Origin: Planctomycetota bacterium | GTDB lineage: Bacteria; Planctomycetota; UBA8108; SXIK01 | NCBI GenBank assembly: GCA_016209535.1 | Contig: JACQVW010000323.1 | Location: 1-36,432, forward strand | Length of the DNA: 36,432 bases | Direction: 5' to 3' | In this document: positions 16,396 through 24,127 of the stretch, piece by piece | Layout of the letters: every line of letters starts with the position of its first letter | Numbering within the stretch: position 1 is the first letter of the stretch | Program-made: the position numbers and the translations under genes | Notes under the pieces: model-generated | Databases searched by the model: none | The model's input: the letters and a program-made list of their open reading frames with translations, nothing else | Told to the model about the DNA's origin: nothing

Positions 16396-17403
16396 CTAGG
16401 TTTCCGAAAGCGCCCTATTCTTATCGAGCGAGACAAAGCGAAGCAAGTCCTCGTCGCTCATCTCCGTCAGCGCCGACTCCGCGCCGTCCCTCAAGACCTC
16501 GTCGGACATGCCCTGCTTGGCCTCGAGGAGCGAGTCGATCCTCTCCTCGATCGTCCCCTGACAAAGGCGGCCCATCCTCCTCCTGGAACGCCTCGACGCG
16601 CTGGCGCCGATCCTTGACCGGCGTCGTGCCGTCGAGGACCAGGCACGTCCGGCGGAAGACGCGCTCGAGGAGGCCGGCACGGCCGCCCGTGCTCGCGAGG
16701 ATCTCGCGCCACTCGGCCTCCGAGATCTATTCCCCTTCGAGGGACACCTCGACGGAGAAGTCGAGCAGCGCTTCGAGCCCCAGACCGGCCGGCTCGCGGC
16801 CCCCGACCGTCACCGCGACCGCCAGCCGGGGCGGGCCCCGGCGGCTCCACCAGTCGGGCACGCGCACGAAGATGCCGTGGGCCTCGTAGAGCGGCACCTC
16901 CTTCAGGAACCGGTGCGCCTCCGCCGGCGTCCAGGCCTGGGGCTGGAAGACGCGGTTCGAGTCGACGAGCTCCTTCAGGAAAGGGCTCGCGGCGGCGGCG
17001 CGCTGGATGGGCACCAGGAGGGCGAGCAGCGAGTCCTTCCTCGACGCCGCAGCGTGCTCCTTGACGGCCTTGCCGAGGGGCACGTGCCGGCGCTTGCCGT
17101 GGCTCGAGATCCGGGACGTGTAGGTCGCGAGGAAGGCAAAGGGGAGGTCCGGGCGGGCCTCATGTAGAGCTTCCCGAGGTCGCGCCAGTATCCGAGCACG
17201 GGCCCGAGCTCGCCGGAGAGCTCGACCGAGCCAAGCTGGAGGAGGCCGTGGCCGGTGCCTTCCTCGAACGTGGCCTCCAGGGCCTCGAGCGTCCTGGCGG
17301 GTACGGGGTGCTCGAAGCTGTCGGCGCGCGAGACGTGGAGCCGCCCGCTCGGGGCGAGCCTGAGGGAGCAGGCGGTCTCGGCGGTCGTGGCGGTCGGGGT
17401 CAC
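16396..17403 (-). pseudogene. SNF2-family helicase remnant with internal deletions and frameshift
   Basis: From GTG 17403 the start matches SNF2 helicases that pair with SWIM proteins (EGTGHGLLQLGSVELSGELG, then PVLGYWRDLGKLY). Near 17160 the frame shifts; coding continues with FAFLATYTSRISSHGKRRHV, then EAHRFLKEVPLYEAHGIFVR and LLDFSVEVSLEGE. A TAG interrupts it near 16730, followed by SEAEWREILASTGG. Then the sequence jumps to what looks like helicase C-lobe text (CLVLDGTTPVKDRRQRVEAF, then QEEDGPP), and again to the C-terminus (GTIEERIDSLLEAKQGMSDE to the TAG at 16396). The ATP-binding motor (Walker A, DEAH) is missing. Intact relatives have about 1000 residues or more; here about 330 codons are left. 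No active helicase is expected. Confidence 0.85.
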
Positions 17404-17580
17404 GGCGGGGCGATGGAGGCCTCCTTGAAGCGCGAAGGTATACAGGAAACCCCTCGCGGAGGGAAGGGGCGGGCGGCGCGCGGAGCGCGGAGCGCATCCT
17501 GGACTTCTCCCCGCCGCCGGGGCATCGTGGGGGCTGTTTCCCCGGCTCGGCTCGGGCGAGCCGCTTCCAACGAGAGCGCG
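17404..17580. other. Divergent intergenic region
   Basis: It separates the SNF2 remnant (minus) from the small lipoprotein gene (plus). TTGAAG at about 17424 and TATACA about 10 bases on, and TATACC on the opposite strand, are possible promoter pieces, but the spacing is not standard. AAGGAGG on the minus strand is too far from GTG 17403 to be a good ribosome site, so the original start of the helicase may differ. Confidence 0.35.
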
Positions 17581-17922
17581 ATGGATCGATGCGATCTAGG
17601 CCGAGCGCCTGCGAGACTCGAGCGGCGAGACCTGCTCCGCCGCTCGGCGCTCGCCGTCCTGGGGGCGCTGAGCGTCTCGTGCCGGCGGCGGGCGGCGCCG
17701 GGGCCGGCTTCGCGGCCCGCCCCGGGCGTCGTCGCGGGGGTCGTCTTCGTGGAGCTCGAGCGCGCCGTGGATGTGCCCCTCTCCGAGCTCGACGCCCCGT
17801 GGCGGCCCGTAGCCTTCGACGTCGAGTGCCGCGGGCGGCGGTTCGCGGGCTTCGCCTTCCGCGTGCCGGACTCCGAGGCGGCATCGGCCGTCGAGGAGGG
17901 CGTCCTGCGGCTCACGGCTTGA
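17581..17922 (+). CDS. Small putative lipoprotein with Tat-like signal
   Basis: This 113-residue protein is not recognised. The start chosen is ATG 17581. The N-terminus RRDLLRRSALAVLGALSVSC has a twin-arginine-like RRD.LR pattern and a lipobox LSVSC, so it is probably exported and lipid-anchored at Cys. The mature part begins RRRAAPGPASRPAPG, a short linker, then a small domain with GVVFVELERAVDVPLSELDA, VAFDVECRGRRFAGFAFRVP and a C-terminal EAASAVEEGVLRLTA. It has no recognisable catalytic residue. A weak ribosome site (GAGAGCG) precedes the ATG. It is 73 bp ahead of the YVTN propeller gene and may be part of the same transcription unit, though that gene has its own strong ribosome site. 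Confidence 0.6.
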   Translation: MDRCDLGRAPARLERRDLLRRSALAVLGALSVSCRRRAAPGPASRPAPGVVAGVVFVELERAVDVPLSELDAPWRPVAFDVECRGRRFAGFAFRVPDSEAASAVEEGVLRLTA

Positions 17923-17995
17923 GACGCGGGCCACGGATGGCGATCATGGAAGGCCAACTCAGGTCACGAAAGGCAACGCTCGCAAGGAGGTCCCC

Positions 17996-19090
17996 ATGAA
18001 GAGCCGACGCTTCTCGCTCGGATCGCTCGGATCGCTTCCCGTCCTGCCTCTCGTCTTGGTCGCCCAGCAGGCTTGCGCGGCGCCCGAGACGAAGCTCTAC
18101 GTCTTGAGCAGCCGCGCCGATGACATGACGGTCATCGACGTCGCGACCAACGAGATCCTGCGCCGGGTGACGGTGGGGAAGCTGCCCCACGGCATCGCCG
18201 CCTCCCCTTCGCAGGAGGTCCTCTACGTCGCCAACGAGGGCGAGGACTCCCTCTCGGTGGTCGACACGCGCACCGACACGGTCACGGCGACGCACCGGGG
18301 CTTCGGCCGGAGGCCGAACGAGATCGAGATCACTCCCGACGGGCGCACCATCTACGTCCCGATCCAGGGCGAGGGCCGGTACGAGGTCTTCGACGTCTCG
18401 AAGAAGGAGATCGTGGCCCGCATCCCCGTGGACGGCTACGCCCACAACGTCGTCTGCTCTCCCGACGGCCGCTGGATGTACCTCTCGCCCTGCGACCGCG
18501 GGGGCACGAGCGAGGAGTCGGCCCGGGCCCAGGGGCTCCCCACGAGCCTCTCGCGGCACATGGTCGTCGCCGACGCCCGGGCGCACACGATCGCCGCGAA
18601 GGTCGAGGTGCCCAACGCGCCGCGTCCGATCGCCGTGAGCCCCGACGGCAAGCGCGTCTACCTGAACACCGACAACCTCCTGGGCTTCCTCGTGATCGAT
18701 ACGAGCGCGCGCAAGGTGATCCACAAGGTGGAGTACGACCTCACCGCGGAGGAGAGGAAGGCACCGAGCCGCTCCCACGGGATCGGCGTCACCCCCGACG
18801 GCAAGGAGGTGTGGTCCACGGACACGACGAACGGTCTCGTCCACGTCTTCGACGCCATGCGGGAGCCGCCCAAGCAGGTCGCGCGCGTCCAGGTCGGCAA
18901 GGTGCCCTACTGGCTCACCTTCACCCCGGACGGGAAGACGATCTACGTCTCGAACACGGCCGACGACACCGTCTCCGCCGTGGACGTGAAGAGGAAGACG
19001 GAGGTGACGCGCATCTCCGTGGGCAAGGGCAAGAGCCCGAAGCGGTCGCTGGTGGTCGCCGTGCCCGAGGCGCCGCCGGCGGTGCGGTGA
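17996..19090 (+). CDS. Exported YVTN-type beta-propeller protein
   Basis: This 364-residue protein starts at ATG 17996, with AAGGAGG upstream. A signal peptide spans about residues 1-28 (PVLPLVLVAQQACAAPE). The rest is made of about seven beta-propeller blades with the YVTN/cytochrome D1-like pattern: LYVLSSRADDMTVIDVATNE, then HGIAASPSQEVLYVANEGED, PNEIEITPDGRTIYVPI, IAVSPDGKRVYLNT, GIGVTPDGKEVWS and LTFTPDGKTIYVSNTADDTV. It lacks the haem-ligand signature of a true cytochrome cd1, so it is more likely a ligand-binding or surface protein in the periplasm or outside the cell. It lies 9 bp before the next gene, indicating an operon with the two following genes. Confidence 0.9.
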   Translation: MKSRRFSLGSLGSLPVLPLVLVAQQACAAPETKLYVLSSRADDMTVIDVATNEILRRVTVGKLPHGIAASPSQEVLYVANEGEDSLSVVDTRTDTVTATHRGFGRRPNEIEITPDGRTIYVPIQGEGRYEVFDVSKKEIVARIPVDGYAHNVVCSPDGRWMYLSPCDRGGTSEESARAQGLPTSLSRHMVVADARAHTIAAKVEVPNAPRPIAVSPDGKRVYLNTDNLLGFLVIDTSARKVIHKVEYDLTAEERKAPSRSHGIGVTPDGKEVWSTDTTNGLVHVFDAMREPPKQVARVQVGKVPYWLTFTPDGKTIYVSNTADDTVSAVDVKRKTEVTRISVGKGKSPKRSLVVAVPEAPPAVR

Positions 19091-19099
19091 GGGCCGGCG

Positions 19100-22000
19100 A
19101 TGCGGGCGATCCTGCTCGTCGCGGCCTGCGCGCTCGGTGTGCCGCTGCCGCCGTCCTCCGCTGCCGAGCTGCCCTGGCTCTCGCCGGCCCGTTGCCGGAT
19201 CGTCCTGCGGGTGGACCCGCGGCGCGGCGGGCGGTCGGAGTCGCCGGCGTCGGTGCGCTTGGACTTCGCGGTGGCCCTCGCCGAGGCGGGGATCCCCGGC
19301 GCCTGGCACGAGGACTCGATCGAGGTCGTGGCGTACGACGCGGCCGGCGAGCCCGCCGCGTTCGATTCCGAGCGGCGCGGCCACGAGCGTTACCTCCTCC
19401 CGTGGCGCATCGAGCGGCTCTACGGGGCGGCCGAGGCGACGCTCCGCTTCGTCCTCCCCTCGGAGCGTTTCACGGCGGTCGCTGTCTACGTCGATTCGGT
19501 GGAGGCGGGGACCGGGCAACCGGGGCGCTATCGCGGCCTCGTGGGCGATGGCGACTTTCTCGTGGAGGACTTCGGCCGGCGCGAGCTCGGCGCCACCCAC
19601 TTCGACGCCTTCGCGGACCTCGACGGCGACCGTGACCTCGACCTCTTCCAGGGCGGCGTGGAGCCCTTCCTCCGCTGCCTCGAGAACACCGGCGGCAACC
19701 GCTACGCCGATCGCGGGTGGCTCTCGAGCGGCGGGAAGGTCCTCACGCTGCCCAGGAACGAGGGCAACAACCGGAGCTGGGTCGTGCCCCACTTCCACGA
19801 CCTCGACGGCGACGGGGACCTTGACCTCTTCCCGAGCTTCACCGACGGCCCGTACGCTCACAGGATCCTCTTCTTCGAGAACGCGACCGCCGGCGGCTGG
19901 CCGCTGACCTTCGCGGACCGCGGCCCCCTCGCCACCGCTCGAGGCACGCCCATCGCCGGCGGGCCCCAGGAGGGCGGCTGGTTCCCCTCGGTCGCCTTCG
20001 TCGAGGACCTCGACGGAGACGGCGACGGGCACCTCGACCTCGTCGTGGGCTCGAAGGACCGGTGCTGGCTCTACCGCGGCATCGGGCGGGACGCCTCGGG
20101 CCGCCGGCTCTGGGCGGAGGCCGAGGCGCTGCGGGCGGGGGGCGAGGAGATCATCCTCCCGAACCCCTGCTTCGAGGTGGCGGACGTCGACTCGGACGGC
20201 GACCGCGACCTGCTCGCGGCCCCCCAGTCGGGCCAGGTCCTCCTCTACGAGAACGTCGACGAGGGCGCGCCCCGGCGCTCGCTCGTCTTGGCCGCCGGGC
20301 GCGTCATCGCCTACGGCGAGCGCCACGTCGTCCAGAGCACCCACCCGCGCGTGACCGCGGCCGACTTCACCGGCGACGGGCACCTCGACCTCGTCGTCGA
20401 CCGGGCCTGGGAGCTGGCCGACCTCGCCCGCGTCTCCGACGAGCGGGACTTCGGCGCCCTCCTCGCGAACGCCGGGACGAGGACGGCGCCGCGCTGGGAG
20501 CGGCGGGACGCCCGGCACGGGGCGCCCTGCACCGAGGGCTTCCCGATCTGCGACGCGGTGCGGCAGAACGTCGTCCGCGCCTTCGACTGGGACTCGGACG
20601 GCAGGACCGACGTCCTCGCCGGCGATGCCGACGGCTTCGTGTGGTGGTTCCGGAACGCGACCGGGAGCCGGTTCCCGGTCTTCGCGCGCCCCGTGAGGCT
20701 CCGCGCCGGCGGGGGCTTCTTGAGCCACGCCGCGAGCGGCGGGCACGCGAGGCCCGACGTCTGCGACTACAACGGCGACGGCCTGCCGGACCTCCTCGTC
20801 GCCGACGGCTCGGGCGCCGTCACGGCGTACCTGAACGAGGGGACGCGGGAGCGGCCGGCCCTCGGCGCGGGGAGGAGGGTCGAGGCGGTCGGAGCCGACG
20901 GCGTCTCGCGGCCCATCGCCCTCGGGACCCGCGCCCACCTCCTCGCCTGCGACTGGAGCTCGGACGGGAAGCTGGACCTCGTCGTCTCGGACCAGGACAG
21001 CCGCGCCTTCCACGTGCTCCTGAACGTCGGGAAGGCCGGCGAGGGCTCGATGCCGCGGCTCTCGGCGCCGCGGAAGCTCGACCTCGAGCCGTGCCTGCGT
21101 CCGAACCTCGGCTCCTTCGTCGACTGGGACGGCGACCGGAAGAAGGACCTCATCGCCTGCGAGTTCGAGAGCTCCATCCGGCTCTACCGGAACGCCGGCT
21201 CCGGGGCCCCCGGCGAGGAGCCCGTGCTCCGGGACCGGAAGGGCGCCGTCCTGGTGAAGCCCTGGACGGTCATGATGATCTCCGGCGCCGACGCCGTGGA
21301 CTGGAACCGGGACGGCGACCTCGACCTGCTCACGGGCCAGGGCCACGGCGGGAGCGGGATCCGATTCTACGAGCGCGACTTCATCGAGGACGAGCTCGCC
21401 GGGACGCACCCCGTCGCGGCCGTCGAGCGCGTCGAGGCGGCCCGGCCGTCCCTCCTCGACGTCGTCCGCCGCTACGCCGACGCGATGCTCGAGCACGGCC
21501 GCGACGTTTTCGGTCCGGTGAAGAGCGGGCTCTTCCTGAGCGCTCTCGACCGCCGCACGCTCCAGCCTCTCGCCGTGCGCCCCTCGCCGCCGGGCGGGAT
21601 CCGGCGGGAGGACCGGCCGGGGCTCCCCTGGCGGCCCTTGACCGGCGCCAACCCCCACCTCGACGAGAACCTCCTCCGCGTCCTGTACACGCTCGGCGCG
21701 ATTGACGGCGACTCTCGTTACGCCGCCGCGGCGGACCACGAGGTGAAGTGGTTCCTCGAGAACGCGCAGTCACCGGCGACGGGGCTCCTGGCCTGGGGAG
21801 AGCACCTCGCGTGGGACGTCCTCCTCGACCGTCCCATCTCGGGGAGCACCGACCTGACCCACGAGCTCGCGCGGCCCTGGGTCCTCTGGGACCGGAGCTT
21901 CGAGCTGGCCCCCGAGGCATCGAGGCGCTTCGCCCTCGGGCTCTGGGAGCACCAGATCGCGAACCGTGAGACCGGCGGCTTCGACCGGCACGCCCCGTAC

Positions 22001-22759
22001 GACCGCCACGGCCCCACGGACGGCAAGGACTTCGCGCGCCACGCCGGCTTCTACATCCACACCTGGGCCCACGCCTACCACCGCACGAGGGGCGAGGCGT
22101 TCCTCCGGGCGATCGAGGTCCTCCTCGAGCGCTTCGAGAGGAAGCGCGCGGCCGCCCCCGGCTCCACCCTGGGGCCCCTCGACGCGACGGCCGCGGCGGC
22201 GCTCGTCCCGGAGCCCCTCGTCTCGCGCCTCCGGGCCTTCGCCGACGAGGAGGACCGGCTCGTCCTCGAGGACCTCCGCCGCCAGCACGGCGGCCCCGGC
22301 GGGGCGTGGTCGTTCCGGCCCACCTGGCAGGCCGGCTACTCCTCGGGCGTGACGGCGGGCTGGGCCATGTACGCGGTCGCGAGGCTCGAGCAGTCGCCGG
22401 GGCAGGAGGTGCGGGACGCGCTCCGGGACGTCGTCGTCGCCGTCGCGGACGCGTACGTGGACTCGCTCCCCGACGAGGACGTGGACGTCTGGCCCATGAG
22501 CCTCGCCCACGTGATCTCGGCCCAGGTCGCAGCGTACCGCCTCACGGGGCGCGGCCTCTACCTGGCGGAGGCCTGCCGCTTCGCGCGTCTCGCCGTCCAG
22601 GTCCTCTGGGAGGAGAGCCCGCTCCCGAGGGCGAGCTTCAAGACGGGGCACTACGAGACGATCACGGGCGCGGACTCCCTCGCCTTGGCGCTCCTCGAGG
22701 TGCACGCGGCGGGGAGCGGGCTCAAGGTCCCGGTGCCGACCAACACGATCGACCGATGA
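19100..22759 (+). CDS. Exported FG-GAP/VCBS propeller fused to alpha/alpha-barrel domain
   Basis: This 1219-residue protein starts at ATG 19100 and has a signal peptide (MRAILLVAACALGVPLPPSS). Residues about 25-155 form a beta domain (RIVLRVDPRRGGRSESPASV). From about 170 to 745 there are many FG-GAP/VCBS loops: FADLDGDRDLDLFQGG, HDLDGDGDLDLFPSF, DLDGDGDGHLDLVVGSK, VDSDGDRDLLAAP, FDWDSDGRTDVLAGDADG, CDYNGDGLPDLLVADGSG and DWNRDGDLDLLTGQG. These loops normally bind calcium. From about residue 783 the fold becomes all helical, with WVLWDRSFELAPEASRRFAL, FYIHTWAHAYHRTRGEAFLR and WPMSLAHVISAQVAAYRLTG. It resembles (alpha/alpha)-barrel carbohydrate-active enzymes (lyases or epimerases), but no catalytic set can be assigned. 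The stop overlaps the ATG of the paralogous next gene. Confidence 0.88.
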   Translation: MRAILLVAACALGVPLPPSSAAELPWLSPARCRIVLRVDPRRGGRSESPASVRLDFAVALAEAGIPGAWHEDSIEVVAYDAAGEPAAFDSERRGHERYLLPWRIERLYGAAEATLRFVLPSERFTAVAVYVDSVEAGTGQPGRYRGLVGDGDFLVEDFGRRELGATHFDAFADLDGDRDLDLFQGGVEPFLRCLENTGGNRYADRGWLSSGGKVLTLPRNEGNNRSWVVPHFHDLDGDGDLDLFPSFTDGPYAHRILFFENATAGGWPLTFADRGPLATARGTPIAGGPQEGGWFPSVAFVEDLDGDGDGHLDLVVGSKDRCWLYRGIGRDASGRRLWAEAEALRAGGEEIILPNPCFEVADVDSDGDRDLLAAPQSGQVLLYENVDEGAPRRSLVLAAGRVIAYGERHVVQSTHPRVTAADFTGDGHLDLVVDRAWELADLARVSDERDFGALLANAGTRTAPRWERRDARHGAPCTEGFPICDAVRQNVVRAFDWDSDGRTDVLAGDADGFVWWFRNATGSRFPVFARPVRLRAGGGFLSHAASGGHARPDVCDYNGDGLPDLLVADGSGAVTAYLNEGTRERPALGAGRRVEAVGADGVSRPIALGTRAHLLACDWSSDGKLDLVVSDQDSRAFHVLLNVGKAGEGSMPRLSAPRKLDLEPCLRPNLGSFVDWDGDRKKDLIACEFESSIRLYRNAGSGAPGEEPVLRDRKGAVLVKPWTVMMISGADAVDWNRDGDLDLLTGQGHGGSGIRFYERDFIEDELAGTHPVAAVERVEAARPSLLDVVRRYADAMLEHGRDVFGPVKSGLFLSALDRRTLQPLAVRPSPPGGIRREDRPGLPWRPLTGANPHLDENLLRVLYTLGAIDGDSRYAAAADHEVKWFLENAQSPATGLLAWGEHLAWDVLLDRPISGSTDLTHELARPWVLWDRSFELAPEASRRFALGLWEHQIANRETGGFDRHAPYDRHGPTDGKDFARHAGFYIHTWAHAYHRTRGEAFLRAIEVLLERFERKRAAAPGSTLGPLDATAAAALVPEPLVSRLRAFADEEDRLVLEDLRRQHGGPGGAWSFRPTWQAGYSSGVTAGWAMYAVARLEQSPGQEVRDALRDVVVAVADAYVDSLPDEDVDVWPMSLAHVISAQVAAYRLTGRGLYLAEACRFARLAVQVLWEESPLPRASFKTGHYETITGADSLALALLEVHAAGSGLKVPVPTNTIDR

Positions 22760-22787
22760 GACCGATGAGACCGATGACAACCATGAG
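22756..22787 (+). repeat. Tandem ATG repeat at a gene junction (ATGAGACCG units)
   Basis: ATGAGACCG occurs at 22756 and 22765, followed by ATGACAACC at 22774 and ATGAGACC at 22783. All four ATGs are in frame, nine bases apart, and the first overlaps the stop of the previous gene (ATGA). It is the second such start-codon repeat in this window (see 3640-3689). Confidence 0.92.
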
Positions 22788-24123
22788 ACCATCCCTCCCC
22801 GCGTCTCTCCTCCTCCCCGCGTTCGCTGCTGCCGCCGCCCCCGGCCTCCGCGGCGAGGAGCTGGACCTGAAGCGGCTCTTCCAGGAGGGCATCCCGGCCT
22901 CGAGCTTCATGAACGTCGCCTACGCCTACGCCGACGCCATGCTCCGGCACGGGCGCGCCGGCTCCGGCCCCGAGACGACGGGCCCATTCCTGGGCGCCCT
23001 CGACCGGAAGACCCTCGCGCCGCTCGCGGCGCCGCCCTCGGAGCGGCCCTCCGAGCCTCCCGCCTCGCAGCCCGCCTCGCCGGCCGGCGGCCCGCTGGCC
23101 GGCGCGGGCCCCGGCCTCGACCAGAACCTCCTCCGCCTGCTCATCTTCCTGAAGGGCACCTCGGGGGAGGATCGCTTTCCGAAGGCCGCCGAGGACGCGC
23201 TCCGGTCGTTCCTCGAGGGCGCCGCGCCCAGGAGCGAGGGCGGCGCGGGCCTCGCGGAGCAGGGCCACGAGCCCTCGGGGCCCTGGCTCCTCTGGGAGAA
23301 GTGCTTCGAGCTCGCGCCCGAGGCGGCGCTCCGGCACGCGCTCGCGCTACGCCCCGGCGCCTCGCCGCGGGCGGCGGGCTTCGCCCTGCGCGCCTGGGCC
23401 GAGGCCCACGCCCGCACCGGGGACGCCACGTTCCTCGAGGCCATCGAGGGCGTCCTGCGGCCGTACGACGGGGCCGGCGCCGCGGCCATCGCGGCGCGCG
23501 GCTTCGCCCCGGCGGAGGCGCTCTCCCTCGCCGTCGACTCGGACGGCGCCGCGAGGAAGGTGCCCGAGCCCCTCCGCGGGCGCTTGAAGCGGCTCGCGGC
23601 GCGGCTCGACGAGGCCTTCCTCTCGGGGCCGCACGACCTCGCGGGCCGGAAGGGTTTCGCGAGGGCGTTCGCGGGGGAGATCTCCTGGACGCCGCTCTGG
23701 GACCCGCGCTCGAGCGGCGAGACGACGGCGAGGGTCGCCGTGACCTGTGCCTCGCGCTACGAGAACGGTGGAGGTACGCGCTTCCGCGACCTCGTCGTGG
23801 CCGCCGCCGAGGCGTACCTCGACGCGCTTCCCGAGGATGGCGCCGGCGCCTGGCCCATGACCTTCGGCCACGCGATCGAGGTCGAGCTGGCCGCCTTCCG
23901 CGCGACGGCGCGGGAGGACTTCTTCCGCCGCGCCCTCCGCCTCGGCGAGATCGCGATCGAGAGGCTCTTCGACGGGAGCCCCCTCCCGCGGGCGAGCCTG
24001 CGCTCGGAGCGCTACGAGAGCGCGACCGGCGCCGGCACCCTCGCCCTCGCGCTCGTGGACCTCCACCTGACGACGAGAGGCATCACGGCGGTGAGGGCGC
24101 CGGCGAACACGGGGGACCGGTAG
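22756..24123 (+). CDS. Exported alpha/alpha-barrel-like protein, paralogue of preceding C-terminus
   Basis: This protein has 455 residues from ATG 22756; three more in-frame ATGs follow at 22765, 22774 and 22783. The signal peptide is best read from the last (MRPSLPASLLLPAFAAAAAP). It aligns with the helical C-terminus of the 1219-residue neighbour: YADAMLRHGR vs YADAMLEHGR, LDQNLLR vs LDENLLR, WPMTFGHAIEVELAAFRATA vs WPMSLAHVISAQVAAYRLTG, and PLPRASLRSERYESATGAGT vs PLPRASFKTGHYETITGADS, ending ANTGDR vs TNTIDR. It lacks the FG-GAP propeller. The two probably arose by duplication and are translationally coupled. They may act on or bind a polysaccharide, but no active-site motif can be named. 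It is convergent with the minus-strand gene ending at 24128, leaving only 4 bp between them. Confidence 0.88.
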   Translation: MRPMRPMTTMRPSLPASLLLPAFAAAAAPGLRGEELDLKRLFQEGIPASSFMNVAYAYADAMLRHGRAGSGPETTGPFLGALDRKTLAPLAAPPSERPSEPPASQPASPAGGPLAGAGPGLDQNLLRLLIFLKGTSGEDRFPKAAEDALRSFLEGAAPRSEGGAGLAEQGHEPSGPWLLWEKCFELAPEAALRHALALRPGASPRAAGFALRAWAEAHARTGDATFLEAIEGVLRPYDGAGAAAIAARGFAPAEALSLAVDSDGAARKVPEPLRGRLKRLAARLDEAFLSGPHDLAGRKGFARAFAGEISWTPLWDPRSSGETTARVAVTCASRYENGGGTRFRDLVVAAAEAYLDALPEDGAGAWPMTFGHAIEVELAAFRATAREDFFRRALRLGEIAIERLFDGSPLPRASLRSERYESATGAGTLALALVDLHLTTRGITAVRAPANTGDR

Positions 24124-24127
24124 CCCC

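Noticed and set aside
17912-21739. 1275-codon open frame on the minus strand opposite the propeller genes
   Set aside because: Composition (Val/Asp/Glu/Arg/Gly repeats) is the antisense of FG-GAP loops; no start signal or motif. The plus strand encodes recognised repeats.
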